Position numbers and translations under genes: made by a program. Below the pieces are notes generated by a model. The model had not been told where the DNA came from, did no database searches, and saw only the letters and a list, made by a program, of their open reading frames with translations. From Spiribacter salilacus (lineage in GTDB: Bacteria; Pseudomonadota; Gammaproteobacteria; Nitrococcales; Nitrococcaceae): a stretch of DNA of 64,000 nt. Shown here piece after piece: positions 8,611-17,495 of this stretch (position 1 is its first letter; each line of letters starts with the position of its first letter). The stretch spans positions 186,001 to 250,000 of the forward strand of contig NZ_WJPP01000002.1 of assembly GCF_009649225.1 (NCBI RefSeq), in the 5' to 3' direction.

Positions 8611-11600
8611 TTAGCCCAACGCACGTCGGGCATTACGAAAGAGTCGCAGCCAGGGTGCATCTTCACCCCACGCCGCAGGACACCAAGAATGCTGTACCGC
8701 CCGAAACACACGCTCAGGGTGCGGCATCATAATTGTGACTCGGCCATCCGTATTACATAGACCCGTTATTCCAGCAATCGATCCATTGGGATTTTGTGGG
8801 TAGCGATTGGCGGCTTGATTTTGGCTATCAATATAACGCAGCCCAACCAGATTATTGGCCTGTGCCTGCGCCTGCGCATTTGCATCTGCAAACACCGCAC
8901 GGCCCTCGCCATGCGCAACCACCACTGGCAAGCGAGAGCCTGCCATATCGCCAAATAAAACGGATCGTGATGGCAACACCTCAACCATGCTTAAACGCGC
9001 TTCATATTGGCGGGACTGATTAGCCTCAAACACCGGCCAGTGCGTGGTACCGGGAATAATTTCCGCCAGCGCGGAGAACATTTGGCAGCCATTGCACACG
9101 CCAAGCGCCAAGGTGTCTGTGCGAGCAAAAAACGCCGCAAAGGCATCACGTAATTTCGCGTTAAATAGAATACTACGCGCCCAGCCTTTGCCGGCACCCA
9201 GCACATCGCCGTAAGAAAACCCGCCACAGGCCACTAGCGCCTGCATGTCTGATAGGTGCTGCCGGTCTGCCAGCAAATCACTCATATGCACATCTACCGC
9301 GGCAAAACCGGCGCGCTCAAAAGCGGCGGCCATTTCGATATGGCTATTAACGCCCTGCTCACGCAGCACGGCCACTTTTGGCATTACGCTTGTTGCAATA
9401 AAGGGCGCCGCCACATTTTCTGCCGGATCAAACGACAGCTCTGCCCGCAGCCCTGGGTCTGCATAATCAAGCGCCGTATCAAAGGCTGACTGGGCGCAAT
9501 CAGGGTCATCACGCAAGGCCTGCATCCGATAGCTCGTTTGCTGCCAGGCCTGCTCCAAATCAACTAACGCCTCATCAAGTACCGATTTACCCGCATGCCG
9601 CAGAGTAACCCGCGGCGCTGGCTGCAAACGCCCTAATGGCACCAGTGTGTGTTCAATGCCGGCAGCAGAAAAAGCGGCTTGTACCGCGGCCCAATCGTCT
9701 GCTTTGATTTGCGCCACCCAGCCCAACTCTTCGGCAAACGCCGCGGCCAAGGGGTTGTCGCTCAGCGCATCAAGCTCAACGGTTATACCCTGGCGCCCGG
9801 CAAACGCCATTTCTGCCAAGGTAACTAGCAGGCCACCATCGCTGCGATCATGCAGCGCCAGTATCTGGCCAGCGGCCAGTTGTTCTTGGAGTACGTTAAA
9901 GGCGGCAGCAAAGGTTTCTGGCGAGTCACAATCAGGCGTTTCACCGCCCATCAGCTGATATACCTGATGCAGGGCCGAGCCGCCTAAGCGCATGCCTTGC
10001 CCCGGCTGAATCAGCACCAGCTGGCTATCTGGCTCTGGCTGCAGTTGCGGAGTAACACCCAAGCGCACGTCCGCCACCGGCGCAAAGGCAGAAACCACCA
10101 ATGTAACCGGCGAGGTAACCGCTTTATCAACCCCCGCCTCCGACCACACGGTTTTCATAGACAACGAGTCTTTACCCACCGGAATTGCAACGCCCAAGCG
10201 CGGGCAAAGCTCACGCCCTACCGCCTCCACCGTGTCATAAAGCTTTGCATCTTCACCAGGATGACCACAGGCAGCCATCCAATTAGCCGATAAGTTCACC
10301 GCATTTAAACGGCCAACGGGCGCACCCGCTAGATTGGATAACGCTTCTGCCACTGCCATCCGGCCAGATGCCGGCGCATCTAATAGTGCAATGGGGCTAC
10401 GCTCTCCCATGGCCATTGCCTCGCCCCGGTAGCCTTGGTAATCGCCCAACGTCATCCCATAATCGGCCACCGGCACCTGCCATGGGCCCACCAGTTGGTC
10501 GCGGGCCGTTAAGCCTGTTACCGTTCGATCAACAATCGTAATTAAAAATGTTTTAGCGGCCACGGTGGGCAGTTGCAGTACCCGATAAGCCGCGGCTTTA
10601 ACGCTAATGTTTGCCAGCGACGGCGCTTCGGGTTGATACGCAAGCCGAGTCACATCACGGCGCATTTTGGGCGGCTTACCCAACAGCAAGTCCATGGGGA
10701 TATCAACCGGCGCATCGCCCAGTTCTGCATCAGTCACTGCTAAATGCTGTGACTCGGTTGCCTGGCCAACCACGGCAAAGGGCGCGCGTTCACGCTCACA
10801 AATGGCTGTAAATTCCGCTAAACGCGAGGCATCTAGCGCAATCACATAACGCTCTTGCGCCTCATTGCACCAAATCTCCAGTGGCGACAACCCCGCCTCA
10901 TCAACCGGAATATCGCGCAACTCGATTTGCCCACCACGCCCTGAGTCATCCAGTAGCTCTGGCAGGGCATTCGACAGCCCACCAGCCCCCACATCATGAA
11001 TAGCAATGATGGGATTTGCATCACCCGCCCGCCAGCAGCAATCAATCACCTCTTGGCAGCGCCGCTCCATTTCCGGATTGCTCCGCTGCACCGAGGCAAA
11101 ATCTAGGCCTTCGTCACTTTCACCACTAGCAACGGATGAAGCCGCGCTTCCACCCAACCCAATCAACAAGGCCGGGCCACCCAGTACGATTAGCGGTGAG
11201 CCGGCGGGCGCAATGCCCTTATCCACTTGACTGGGCCGAATCGCACCCATACCACCGGCAATCATGACTGGTTTGTGATAGCCACGCACTTCAGCACCAT
11301 TTGGGCCATTAATCGTCTGCTCAAATGTTCGAAAATAACCGCAAAGCTGTGGGCGACCGAACTCATTACCATAGCGGGCCGCACCAATCGGCCCATCAAG
11401 CATAATCTCTAGGGCAGAGGCCATGCGGCCTGGCTTGCCATACTTGCGCTCCCAAGGTTGCTCTGCCCCCGGGATCCTTAGATTGGATACCGAAAAGCCA
11501 GCCAAACCCGCTTTGGTACGTGCCCCGCGCCCGGTGGCCGCTTCATCTCGAATCTCACCACCAACGCCAGTGGCCGCACCAGAAAACGGTGAAATGGCGG

Positions 11601-12498
11601 TGGGGTGATTATGCGTTTCTACCTTCATCACCAAATGCGCAGGCTCGCTGAGGCGATGATAAAAGTGATCATCGCCCGGGCCATAGCGCTGCACGGTGCC
11701 CGACTCAATGACTGCGGCATTGTCATGATAGGCCGATAGCACGCCCTCAGGCCGCATCGCGTGGGTATGCCGAATCATGGCAAAAAGCGAGGTGGGCATT
11801 GGCTGGCCATCGATTACCCAATCGGCATTAAAGATCTTATGCCGGCAATGCTCTGAGTTGGCCTGCGCAAACATCATCAACTCAACATCGGTGGGGTCGC
11901 GCGCCAGCTCAAGATAATGCGCCAGTAAATAGTCAATCTCATCAGCCGAGAGGGCTAGGCCAAGCGCATTGTCGGCATCCAGCAGGGCTTGTCGGCCTTG
12001 CTGGGCAAGTGGAATACGCGCCAGCGCAGTGGTTGGGCGATGGGCAAACAAATCCTGTGTGGCAGCCCAATCGGTGACCACCGACTCGGTCATTCGATCA
12101 TGCACGGCGGGCGTTAGTTGCTCTAACCCAGCTGCATCCAACGGGGTACCATCTGCCGTGGTGGCGGTCAGGCGAACGCCATATTCAATACGCTGCACCG
12201 CTGTTAAGCCACAGCGCATCGCAATTTCGCTAGCACGGCTTGACCAAGCAGACACGGTACCAATGCGCGGGATGATATACAGAGCGGGGGCTTCGGCCTG
12301 ACCTTCTGGCAGCGTTTGCGCTTCTAACAACGCCTGCAGCCGCTGCAGATCCGACGCTGACAGATCTGCATTAGCATTAATTAAATAAAATGGTTGCGTG
12401 TAGAGCTGGCCCAACTGAGGCAATCGCTCATGCGCGGCACGCAATTGGCGCACGTCCACAACTGGCGTAGCGGGAGCAGCAGCAATTAAAATCAACAT
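8611..12498 (-). CDS. purL: Phosphoribosylformylglycinamidine synthase PurL (large, single-chain form)
   Basis: This enzyme of about 1,295 residues catalyses step four of purine synthesis, FGAR + ATP + Gln to FGAM. The order is an N-terminal PurS-like part, a linker with NSEHCRHKIFNADW, two AIRS-type ATP-grasp-like halves (VKTHNHPTAISPFSG-type motif near residue 290), and a class I glutaminase with nucleophile Cys in GVCNGCQM and the His-Glu pair in MMPHPERVFR. The ATG at 12498 lies 11 nt after the upstream stop; an in-frame upstream start at 12597 would overlap the bamC-like gene by 30 codons and has no PurL similarity. Confidence 0.96.
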   Translation of the reverse strand: MLILIAAAPATPVVDVRQLRAAHERLPQLGQLYTQPFYLINANADLSASDLQRLQALLEAQTLPEGQAEAPALYIIPRIGTVSAWSSRASEIAMRCGLTAVQRIEYGVRLTATTADGTPLDAAGLEQLTPAVHDRMTESVVTDWAATQDLFAHRPTTALARIPLAQQGRQALLDADNALGLALSADEIDYLLAHYLELARDPTDVELMMFAQANSEHCRHKIFNADWVIDGQPMPTSLFAMIRHTHAMRPEGVLSAYHDNAAVIESGTVQRYGPGDDHFYHRLSEPAHLVMKVETHNHPTAISPFSGAATGVGGEIRDEAATGRGARTKAGLAGFSVSNLRIPGAEQPWERKYGKPGRMASALEIMLDGPIGAARYGNEFGRPQLCGYFRTFEQTINGPNGAEVRGYHKPVMIAGGMGAIRPSQVDKGIAPAGSPLIVLGGPALLIGLGGSAASSVASGESDEGLDFASVQRSNPEMERRCQEVIDCCWRAGDANPIIAIHDVGAGGLSNALPELLDDSGRGGQIELRDIPVDEAGLSPLEIWCNEAQERYVIALDASRLAEFTAICERERAPFAVVGQATESQHLAVTDAELGDAPVDIPMDLLLGKPPKMRRDVTRLAYQPEAPSLANISVKAAAYRVLQLPTVAAKTFLITIVDRTVTGLTARDQLVGPWQVPVADYGMTLGDYQGYRGEAMAMGERSPIALLDAPASGRMAVAEALSNLAGAPVGRLNAVNLSANWMAACGHPGEDAKLYDTVEAVGRELCPRLGVAIPVGKDSLSMKTVWSEAGVDKAVTSPVTLVVSAFAPVADVRLGVTPQLQPEPDSQLVLIQPGQGMRLGGSALHQVYQLMGGETPDCDSPETFAAAFNVLQEQLAAGQILALHDRSDGGLLVTLAEMAFAGRQGITVELDALSDNPLAAAFAEELGWVAQIKADDWAAVQAAFSAAGIEHTLVPLGRLQPAPRVTLRHAGKSVLDEALVDLEQAWQQTSYRMQALRDDPDCAQSAFDTALDYADPGLRAELSFDPAENVAAPFIATSVMPKVAVLREQGVNSHIEMAAAFERAGFAAVDVHMSDLLADRQHLSDMQALVACGGFSYGDVLGAGKGWARSILFNAKLRDAFAAFFARTDTLALGVCNGCQMFSALAEIIPGTTHWPVFEANQSRQYEARLSMVEVLPSRSVLFGDMAGSRLPVVVAHGEGRAVFADANAQAQAQANNLVGLRYIDSQNQAANRYPQNPNGSIAGITGLCNTDGRVTIMMPHPERVFRAVQHSWCPAAWGEDAPWLRLFRNARRALG

Positions 12499-12508
12499 CA
12501 ATCGCCCC

Positions 12509-13000
12509 TTAGGGCCGAAGTTGTTCAGCAAGCACACCGAGAATTTGGCGCGCAACCGGCGCTGGTGGCGCGGAGCCGTCTTCGTTCTCCACAACAACCT
12601 GCGATCCTACACCCCGTTCGCCAATAGGCCGATCGGTAACGCGCAAGATAAACCGCCCCACGCCGTCTTCTGATTCTGCATAGCGAATCAGGTGAGTGGA
12701 TGCATCCGCATCGGATTCGACAATCGCAAACCCGCTACGAATAAGGGCGCGACCCACAATCGCCCAGCCCGCATCCGGAGGTACGCCTAAGCTTAACCCT
12801 TGGCTAACGTCAATCTGCTCAAAGTCGATGTCAGCATCCGATGCCTGGGTACTAGAGCGAGTACGATCTTCCAGTAGGTTAGGAGGCGTTAGCAGGGCCT
12901 GCTGCGCTTGTTGCTCAGGCGATAACTCACGCCCACCACCACAAGCACTCAGTAAACCCGCCAAAATCAGTACAACAAACCCAAGGCCTACGCTTTTCAC
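12509..13000 (-). CDS. bamC: BamC/NlpB-like outer-membrane lipoprotein, short form
   Basis: This 163-residue lipoprotein has a signal peptide ending in the lipobox LLSAC (Cys about residue 20), so it is lipidated and probably goes to the outer membrane. A loop with LTPPNLLEDRTR recalls the unstructured N-terminal BamC segment that contacts BamD. One helix-grip-like domain follows (GWAIVGRALIRSGFAIVESD, then FILRVTDRP). Enterobacterial BamC is about twice as long with two such domains, so the second is missing here. It overlaps dapA by 4 nt, the conserved dapA-bamC order that supports the call. Confidence 0.8.
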   Translation of the reverse strand: MKSVGLGFVVLILAGLLSACGGGRELSPEQQAQQALLTPPNLLEDRTRSSTQASDADIDFEQIDVSQGLSLGVPPDAGWAIVGRALIRSGFAIVESDADASTHLIRYAESEDGVGRFILRVTDRPIGERGVGSQVVVENEDGSAPPAPVARQILGVLAEQLRP

Positions 13001-13872
13001 AATACCCCCGCCAACAGCAAGGCCTGACGAACCGTTTCGTGGTGCTGGGACGCCAGCGGCGTCATCGGCAGACGCATGCCAGGACCAATCAACCCCATTT
13101 CACACAACGCCCATTTGACCGGAATTGGGTTCGTTTCAACAAATAACGACTTATGCAGCGCGGCAAGACGCGCATCTAAACGCTCAGCCTCTTCTCGCTC
13201 GCCATCCAGCGCGGCCTGACACATTCGGTGCATCAAGTCAGGCGCCACATTCGCCGTTACCGAAATACAGCCCTTCGCGCCGGCCAAAAGCAACGCCAAA
13301 TTGCGCGGGTCTTCACCGCAGTAAAGATCCAAGCGATCACCACATTGAGCGATGAGCGTTTCGGCACGATCCACATTGCCCGAGGCCTCTTTAATACCAA
13401 TAATATTGGGGATATCCGCTAAACGATCAACCGTATCCGGCAATAAATCACAAGCGGTGCGCCCCGGTACATTGTATAAAATTTGGGGCAGCGGCACGGC
13501 ATCAGCCACGTGCTTAAAATGCTGATATAACCCCTCTTGGGTTGGCTTGTTGTAGTACGGGGTAACTAGCAGAGCAGCCGCGCACCCGGCCTCCATCGCG
13601 CAGCGGGTGAGCTTTTCTGCCTCCCATGTCGAGTTAGCACCGGTGCCCCCAATAATGGGAATGCGATCGGCGGCAATCTCTACGACTTGGCGCATTACAT
13701 CGCAATGCTCATCGTAATCCAGCGTTGCCGATTCACCGGTGGTGCCAACCGCCACAATGGCATCGGTCCCGTTTTCAACATGCAACTCAACCAGACGCGC
13801 TAAGCCCGCCTCGTCAATTGCCCCGTTTTCATGCATTGGTGTGGCCATTGCCACCATGCTGCCTTGGAACAT
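12997..13872 (-). CDS. dapA: 4-hydroxy-tetrahydrodipicolinate synthase DapA
   Basis: This 291-residue TIM-barrel enzyme condenses pyruvate with aspartate semialdehyde in lysine and diaminopimelate synthesis. The Schiff-base lysine lies in IIGIKEASGN (about residue 160), the catalytic Tyr in ILYNVPGRT, and GTTGESATLDYDEH carries the conserved Thr pair. It starts with MFQGSMVAMATP, a typical DapA N terminus, and is the first gene of the long leftward run. It is divergent from gcvR across about 118 bp. Confidence 0.96.
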   Translation of the reverse strand: MFQGSMVAMATPMHENGAIDEAGLARLVELHVENGTDAIVAVGTTGESATLDYDEHCDVMRQVVEIAADRIPIIGGTGANSTWEAEKLTRCAMEAGCAAALLVTPYYNKPTQEGLYQHFKHVADAVPLPQILYNVPGRTACDLLPDTVDRLADIPNIIGIKEASGNVDRAETLIAQCGDRLDLYCGEDPRNLALLLAGAKGCISVTANVAPDLMHRMCQAALDGEREEAERLDARLAALHKSLFVETNPIPVKWALCEMGLIGPGMRLPMTPLASQHHETVRQALLLAGVL

Positions 13873-13990
13873 TTCGTCTTCATCCCCACGCGCAGTTAAT
13901 GGCGCGATGTTAGCCCTGCATACTCAGAGTGACAAGCGGCAAGTCGTCTTCAACATGGTACACTTCGCCGGCACATTGTCGGGCAGAGCC

Positions 13991-14524
13991 ATGCAAAAGA
14001 ACTTTCTTGTCATTTCCGCGCTCGGCGAAGATCGCCCGGGCATTGTTAACGAGCTAGCCAAGCTGATCGCCGAAACCGGCTGCAGCATTGAGGATAGCCG
14101 CATGACCGTGCTGGGTGGTGACTTTGCCATCATCCTGCTGGTTGAGGGGCGTTGGAATGAGCTTGCCAAGCTGGAAGCCGGATTTCCCTCCGCCGCACGC
14201 CGGCTCAATCTTGCCATTCATGCTAAGCGCACAACCCCGTTGCAAAGAGAATCTAACCTCTTGCCCTATACCGTCGAAGTGGTGTCGATCGATCACCCGG
14301 GCATTGTTCATCAACTCGCCAACTTTTTCTCTTCTCGAGAGATTAATATTCGAGACCTGACAACAACCAGTTATTCGGCCACTCATACCGGCACACCCAT
14401 GTTTCAGGTGCAAATGACCATCGATATTTCCGCAGCCATTCACATCGCAAGGCTCCGAGAAGAATTTATGGATCTCTGTGATCAGCTAAACCTAGATGCC
14501 ATCATTGAACCCGCAAAAGCCTAG
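13991..14524 (+). CDS. gcvR: GcvR-like glycine cleavage system regulatory protein (two ACT domains)
   Basis: This 177-residue protein consists of two ACT domains: FLVISALGEDRPGIVNELAK near the start, and VEVVSIDHPGIVHQLANFFS from about residue 95. In enterobacteria GcvR binds GcvA and represses gcv genes when glycine is low. Divergent orientation from dapA and placement before bcp is the conserved gammaproteobacterial order. The ATG at 13991 fits the family N terminus; longer frames starting inside dapA on the other strand are not plausible. Confidence 0.88.
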   Translation: MQKNFLVISALGEDRPGIVNELAKLIAETGCSIEDSRMTVLGGDFAIILLVEGRWNELAKLEAGFPSAARRLNLAIHAKRTTPLQRESNLLPYTVEVVSIDHPGIVHQLANFFSSREINIRDLTTTSYSATHTGTPMFQVQMTIDISAAIHIARLREEFMDLCDQLNLDAIIEPAKA

Positions 14525-14538
14525 GAGTAAACCGCGTC

Positions 14539-15012
14539 ATGTCAGACATTGTCATTGATCAGCCCATTCCTGATTTTACCTGCCAAACCGCAGAAAACAC
14601 GCCTTGGCAGTTATCGGAGCAGCGCGGCCATCATGTGGTTTTGTACTTTTTTCCGCGCGCCAACACGCCCGGCTGCACCACAGAAAGTGAAGCGTTTCGA
14701 GACTTAGACCCGCGCTTTGGTGCACTGAACACGATAGTTGTGGGTATTTCACGAGACAAACCCAAAACGCTGGCAAACTTTCGCGATAAATATGGGTTTC
14801 CGTTTACCTTGCTCAGCGACCCAGAAGAAACGGTCTGCAACTTATTTGGTGTTATGCGAGATAAGAATATGTATGGCAAAAAGGTACGGGGCATTGAGCG
14901 CAGCACCTTTTTAATCGATTCAGCCGGCGTGCTTCGCCAAGAATGGCGCAAGGTTAGCGTAGATGGCCATGCAGAAGCCGTTTTAGAGGCGGTTGCCAAC
15001 CTTGGCGGCTAA
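14539..15012 (+). CDS. bcp: Thiol peroxidase Bcp/PrxQ family peroxiredoxin
   Basis: The 157-residue cytoplasmic peroxiredoxin reduces peroxides. The peroxidatic Cys is in RANTPGCTTESEAF (about residue 46), in the right place after VVLYFFPRA. The resolving Cys that follows five residues later in many Bcp proteins is absent (CTTES then Glu-Ala), so this is a one-Cys-like variant. A second Cys lies in EETVCNLFG. It sits 14 nt after gcvR, so co-transcription is likely. Confidence 0.92.
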   Translation: MSDIVIDQPIPDFTCQTAENTPWQLSEQRGHHVVLYFFPRANTPGCTTESEAFRDLDPRFGALNTIVVGISRDKPKTLANFRDKYGFPFTLLSDPEETVCNLFGVMRDKNMYGKKVRGIERSTFLIDSAGVLRQEWRKVSVDGHAEAVLEAVANLGG

Positions 15013-15021
15013 CATAGTCTG

Positions 15022-16305
15022 ATGCGCAAGGCCTATTTGCTCGACACCTCAGTCTTGGTACATGACCCCGCGGCCCTGTTTCGATTTGGTAAACAGGACA
15101 TCTACCTGCCACTGGCGGTATTAAAAGGCCTTGATGACGCCCGGCATGGCAATGCCGAGCAAGCGCGCAACGCATTGCAGGCTGCGCGATTTTTAGATGA
15201 GCGCCTCATGGGCAGCGACCCCGCCCAACTGGAACGCGGCATTCCGCTTGGAGAAGGGCTCGGGCGGCTATACTTTCTAACGGCACAGAACCCGCAAGAT
15301 GAAACTGACTCTGTGCTGCATGCAGCGCGCAGACTGGCCGGTAGTGCGTCTGACTTGCAAATCATCGTTGTAGCCCGCGATATCAATTTACGCATTCAAG
15401 CCAACGCACTCGGCCTGCATGCTGAAGATCATGAATCTGATAGCCCGGTTGATGATCCAGACCTACTGCCCCGTGGCATGCATGAGCTGGCAGAAAACGA
15501 AACACCCGAGCAAGCGCTTGCGCATTATGACTGCCAGGCCAATGAGTTTTTAATTGATTCCGCGCAGCAGCTGGGCTTTCGCGTTAGCCAATCAGACAAC
15601 GCGGGGCTGGCAGCGGTGCCGGTAACTGATTATGGCCCTCACGGTGAGGCCGTTTGGGGCATTCACGCCCGCAACTTACAACAAACCCTAGCCTTTAACC
15701 TATTAATGGACCCGCAGGTTGATCTGGTTGTGCTGCTAGGAGCTGCGGGCACGGGCAAAACACTACTGACGTTGGCCGCGGGGCTCGCCCAAACGCTGGA
15801 TAATGCCCGCTACCAAGAAATCTTAATGACCCGTGCTACCGTGGCCATTGGTGATGACATTGGATACCTACCCGGCACAGAAGAAGAAAAAATGACGCCC
15901 TGGATGGGTGCGCTGCTAGATAATTTAGAGATCTTGGGCGCACAAGACGCCGAAAAAAGCCGCTGGGGCCAGGCAGCTAGCCAAGAACTGCTCAAAAGCC
16001 GCATTCGCGTTCGTTCGTTAAGCTTTATGCGCGGACGCACCCTGCTCAATCGCTACATGGTGTTGGATGAGGCACAAAACCTAACACCGCAGCAAATGCG
16101 CACGCTAATTACTCGCGCCGGGCCTGGCACCAAAATCGTTTGCTTAGGCAACCTACGACAGATTGATACACCGTGGCTTACCCCCACCACCTCGGGGCTA
16201 ACCTATTTGCTACATCGTTTTCAGCATTGGCCGCATGCGGGGCATCTTACGCTTAGCCGTGGCGAGCGCTCACGCCTAGCAGCCTACGCCAGCGAAGTGC
16301 TTTAA
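15022..16305 (+). CDS. PIN domain-PhoH family ATPase (YlaK-like)
   Basis: The protein has 427 residues. The N terminus is a PIN-like nuclease domain (residues 4-140; AYLLDTSVLVHD at the start and conserved acidic residues VLKGLDDARHG). The C-terminal half is a PhoH P-loop ATPase with Walker A GAAGTGKTLL (about residue 240), Walker B VLDEAQN and TRAGPGTKIVCLGN. PhoH-PIN fusions are linked to RNA processing, with unwinding and cleavage activity shown for some. It starts 9 nt after bcp and its stop overlaps that of the convergent permease gene (TTTAA). Confidence 0.9.
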   Translation: MRKAYLLDTSVLVHDPAALFRFGKQDIYLPLAVLKGLDDARHGNAEQARNALQAARFLDERLMGSDPAQLERGIPLGEGLGRLYFLTAQNPQDETDSVLHAARRLAGSASDLQIIVVARDINLRIQANALGLHAEDHESDSPVDDPDLLPRGMHELAENETPEQALAHYDCQANEFLIDSAQQLGFRVSQSDNAGLAAVPVTDYGPHGEAVWGIHARNLQQTLAFNLLMDPQVDLVVLLGAAGTGKTLLTLAAGLAQTLDNARYQEILMTRATVAIGDDIGYLPGTEEEKMTPWMGALLDNLEILGAQDAEKSRWGQAASQELLKSRIRVRSLSFMRGRTLLNRYMVLDEAQNLTPQQMRTLITRAGPGTKIVCLGNLRQIDTPWLTPTTSGLTYLLHRFQHWPHAGHLTLSRGERSRLAAYASEVL

Positions 16306-17396
16306 GCGCCAGGCTCCGGCTCAGGCTCATCCTCGGCTGTTGCCCGAGGCCACGCCTTCATAATGGCCTGAATAACCGTAGCCAGCGGAATGGCAAAGAA
16401 CACACCCCAAAAACCCCAAATACCACCAAAGATCAAAATGGCAATAATGATTGCCACCGGATGCATGCTCACGGCCTCTGAAAAAATCAGCGGCACCAGC
16501 ACATTGGCATCAATGGTTTGAATAATGGCGTAGGCAATCAAAATCCACATAAACTCACTGCTTGCGCCAAATTGAAAGTACGCCACGATAGCAATCGGCA
16601 GTGTGACTACGATGGCACCGACATAGGGAATAATGACAGACAGCCCCACCAGCAACGCCAGCAGCATCGAAAATTCGAGCCCAAAAAACAACCAAACCAA
16701 ATACGTGCCAAACCACAGCACAATAATTTCAATAATCTTGCCTCGAATGTAGTTGCCGATTTGCAAGTCGACCTCACGCCATACCGACACCACAAGGCTA
16801 TGATGCCGCGGCAAAAACTGCTGAGCCCAACCGAGAATGCGCCCCTTATCCCATAAGAAAAAGAAGATCAGCACGGGCACCAGCACGGCATACACAATCA
16901 GCGTGATGACCATCACCAAAGAGGCAAACGATAAAGACGACACTAGCCCCCGCGCATAACTAATTGCTTCGCGCCGAATGGTATCGAGTAGGGCTGAGAC
17001 CTGCTCTGCCGAAAAATACTCGGGATAATTTTCAGGCAATGCCAATACGGCTTGTTGGCCCTGATCAAGCATTGCGGGCAGATTCTCAACCAACTGTATG
17101 AGCTGATTCATAATCACAGGCATAACTGCCAATACAATCATCGCCACAAAGGCCACAAACAGCAGATACACCCCGGTAACCGCCCAGCGCCGGCTGACTC
17201 CATAACGGCTCAACCCTCGCACCAGCCCCTCAAGCAGATACGCCAGCACAATGGCGGTAAAAACCGGCACCAACATACTGCCCAGCAGCGTTACGGTAGC
17301 CACACCCAGTAAAACAATTAGGGTAAGCCCCACAATTTGAGGGTCGCTTAAATGGCGGTAAAACCAGTCACGAACGGTGTACATTGGCGTGGCCAC
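16302..17396 (-). CDS. AI-2E family inner-membrane transporter (PerM-like)
   Basis: The 364-residue protein has about seven to eight membrane segments and the conserved C-terminal block VLVPLIFSEAVSMHPVAIII, then WGFWGVFFAIPLATVIQAI. The family includes exporters of autoinducer-2 and Na+/H+ antiporters, so the substrate is open. The start is GTG at 17396 with AGGAG eight bases before; the next ATG is four codons in. An acidic tail ending in EDEPEPEPGA follows the last helix. Confidence 0.88.
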   Translation of the reverse strand: MATPMYTVRDWFYRHLSDPQIVGLTLIVLLGVATVTLLGSMLVPVFTAIVLAYLLEGLVRGLSRYGVSRRWAVTGVYLLFVAFVAMIVLAVMPVIMNQLIQLVENLPAMLDQGQQAVLALPENYPEYFSAEQVSALLDTIRREAISYARGLVSSLSFASLVMVITLIVYAVLVPVLIFFFLWDKGRILGWAQQFLPRHHSLVVSVWREVDLQIGNYIRGKIIEIIVLWFGTYLVWLFFGLEFSMLLALLVGLSVIIPYVGAIVVTLPIAIVAYFQFGASSEFMWILIAYAIIQTIDANVLVPLIFSEAVSMHPVAIIIAILIFGGIWGFWGVFFAIPLATVIQAIMKAWPRATAEDEPEPEPGA

Positions 17397-17495
17397 AAAT
17401 CACTCCTATTAGGTACCGCATGGGGGGAAATTCTACACGGGGTTATACTGTCTAAAATTTACTGTTTAATAAACCATGCGTTGGTGGGCAATAGT

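Noticed and set aside
13739-13990. N-terminal extension of gcvR.
   Set aside because: It runs opposite dapA coding sequence and the family N terminus matches the ATG at 13991.
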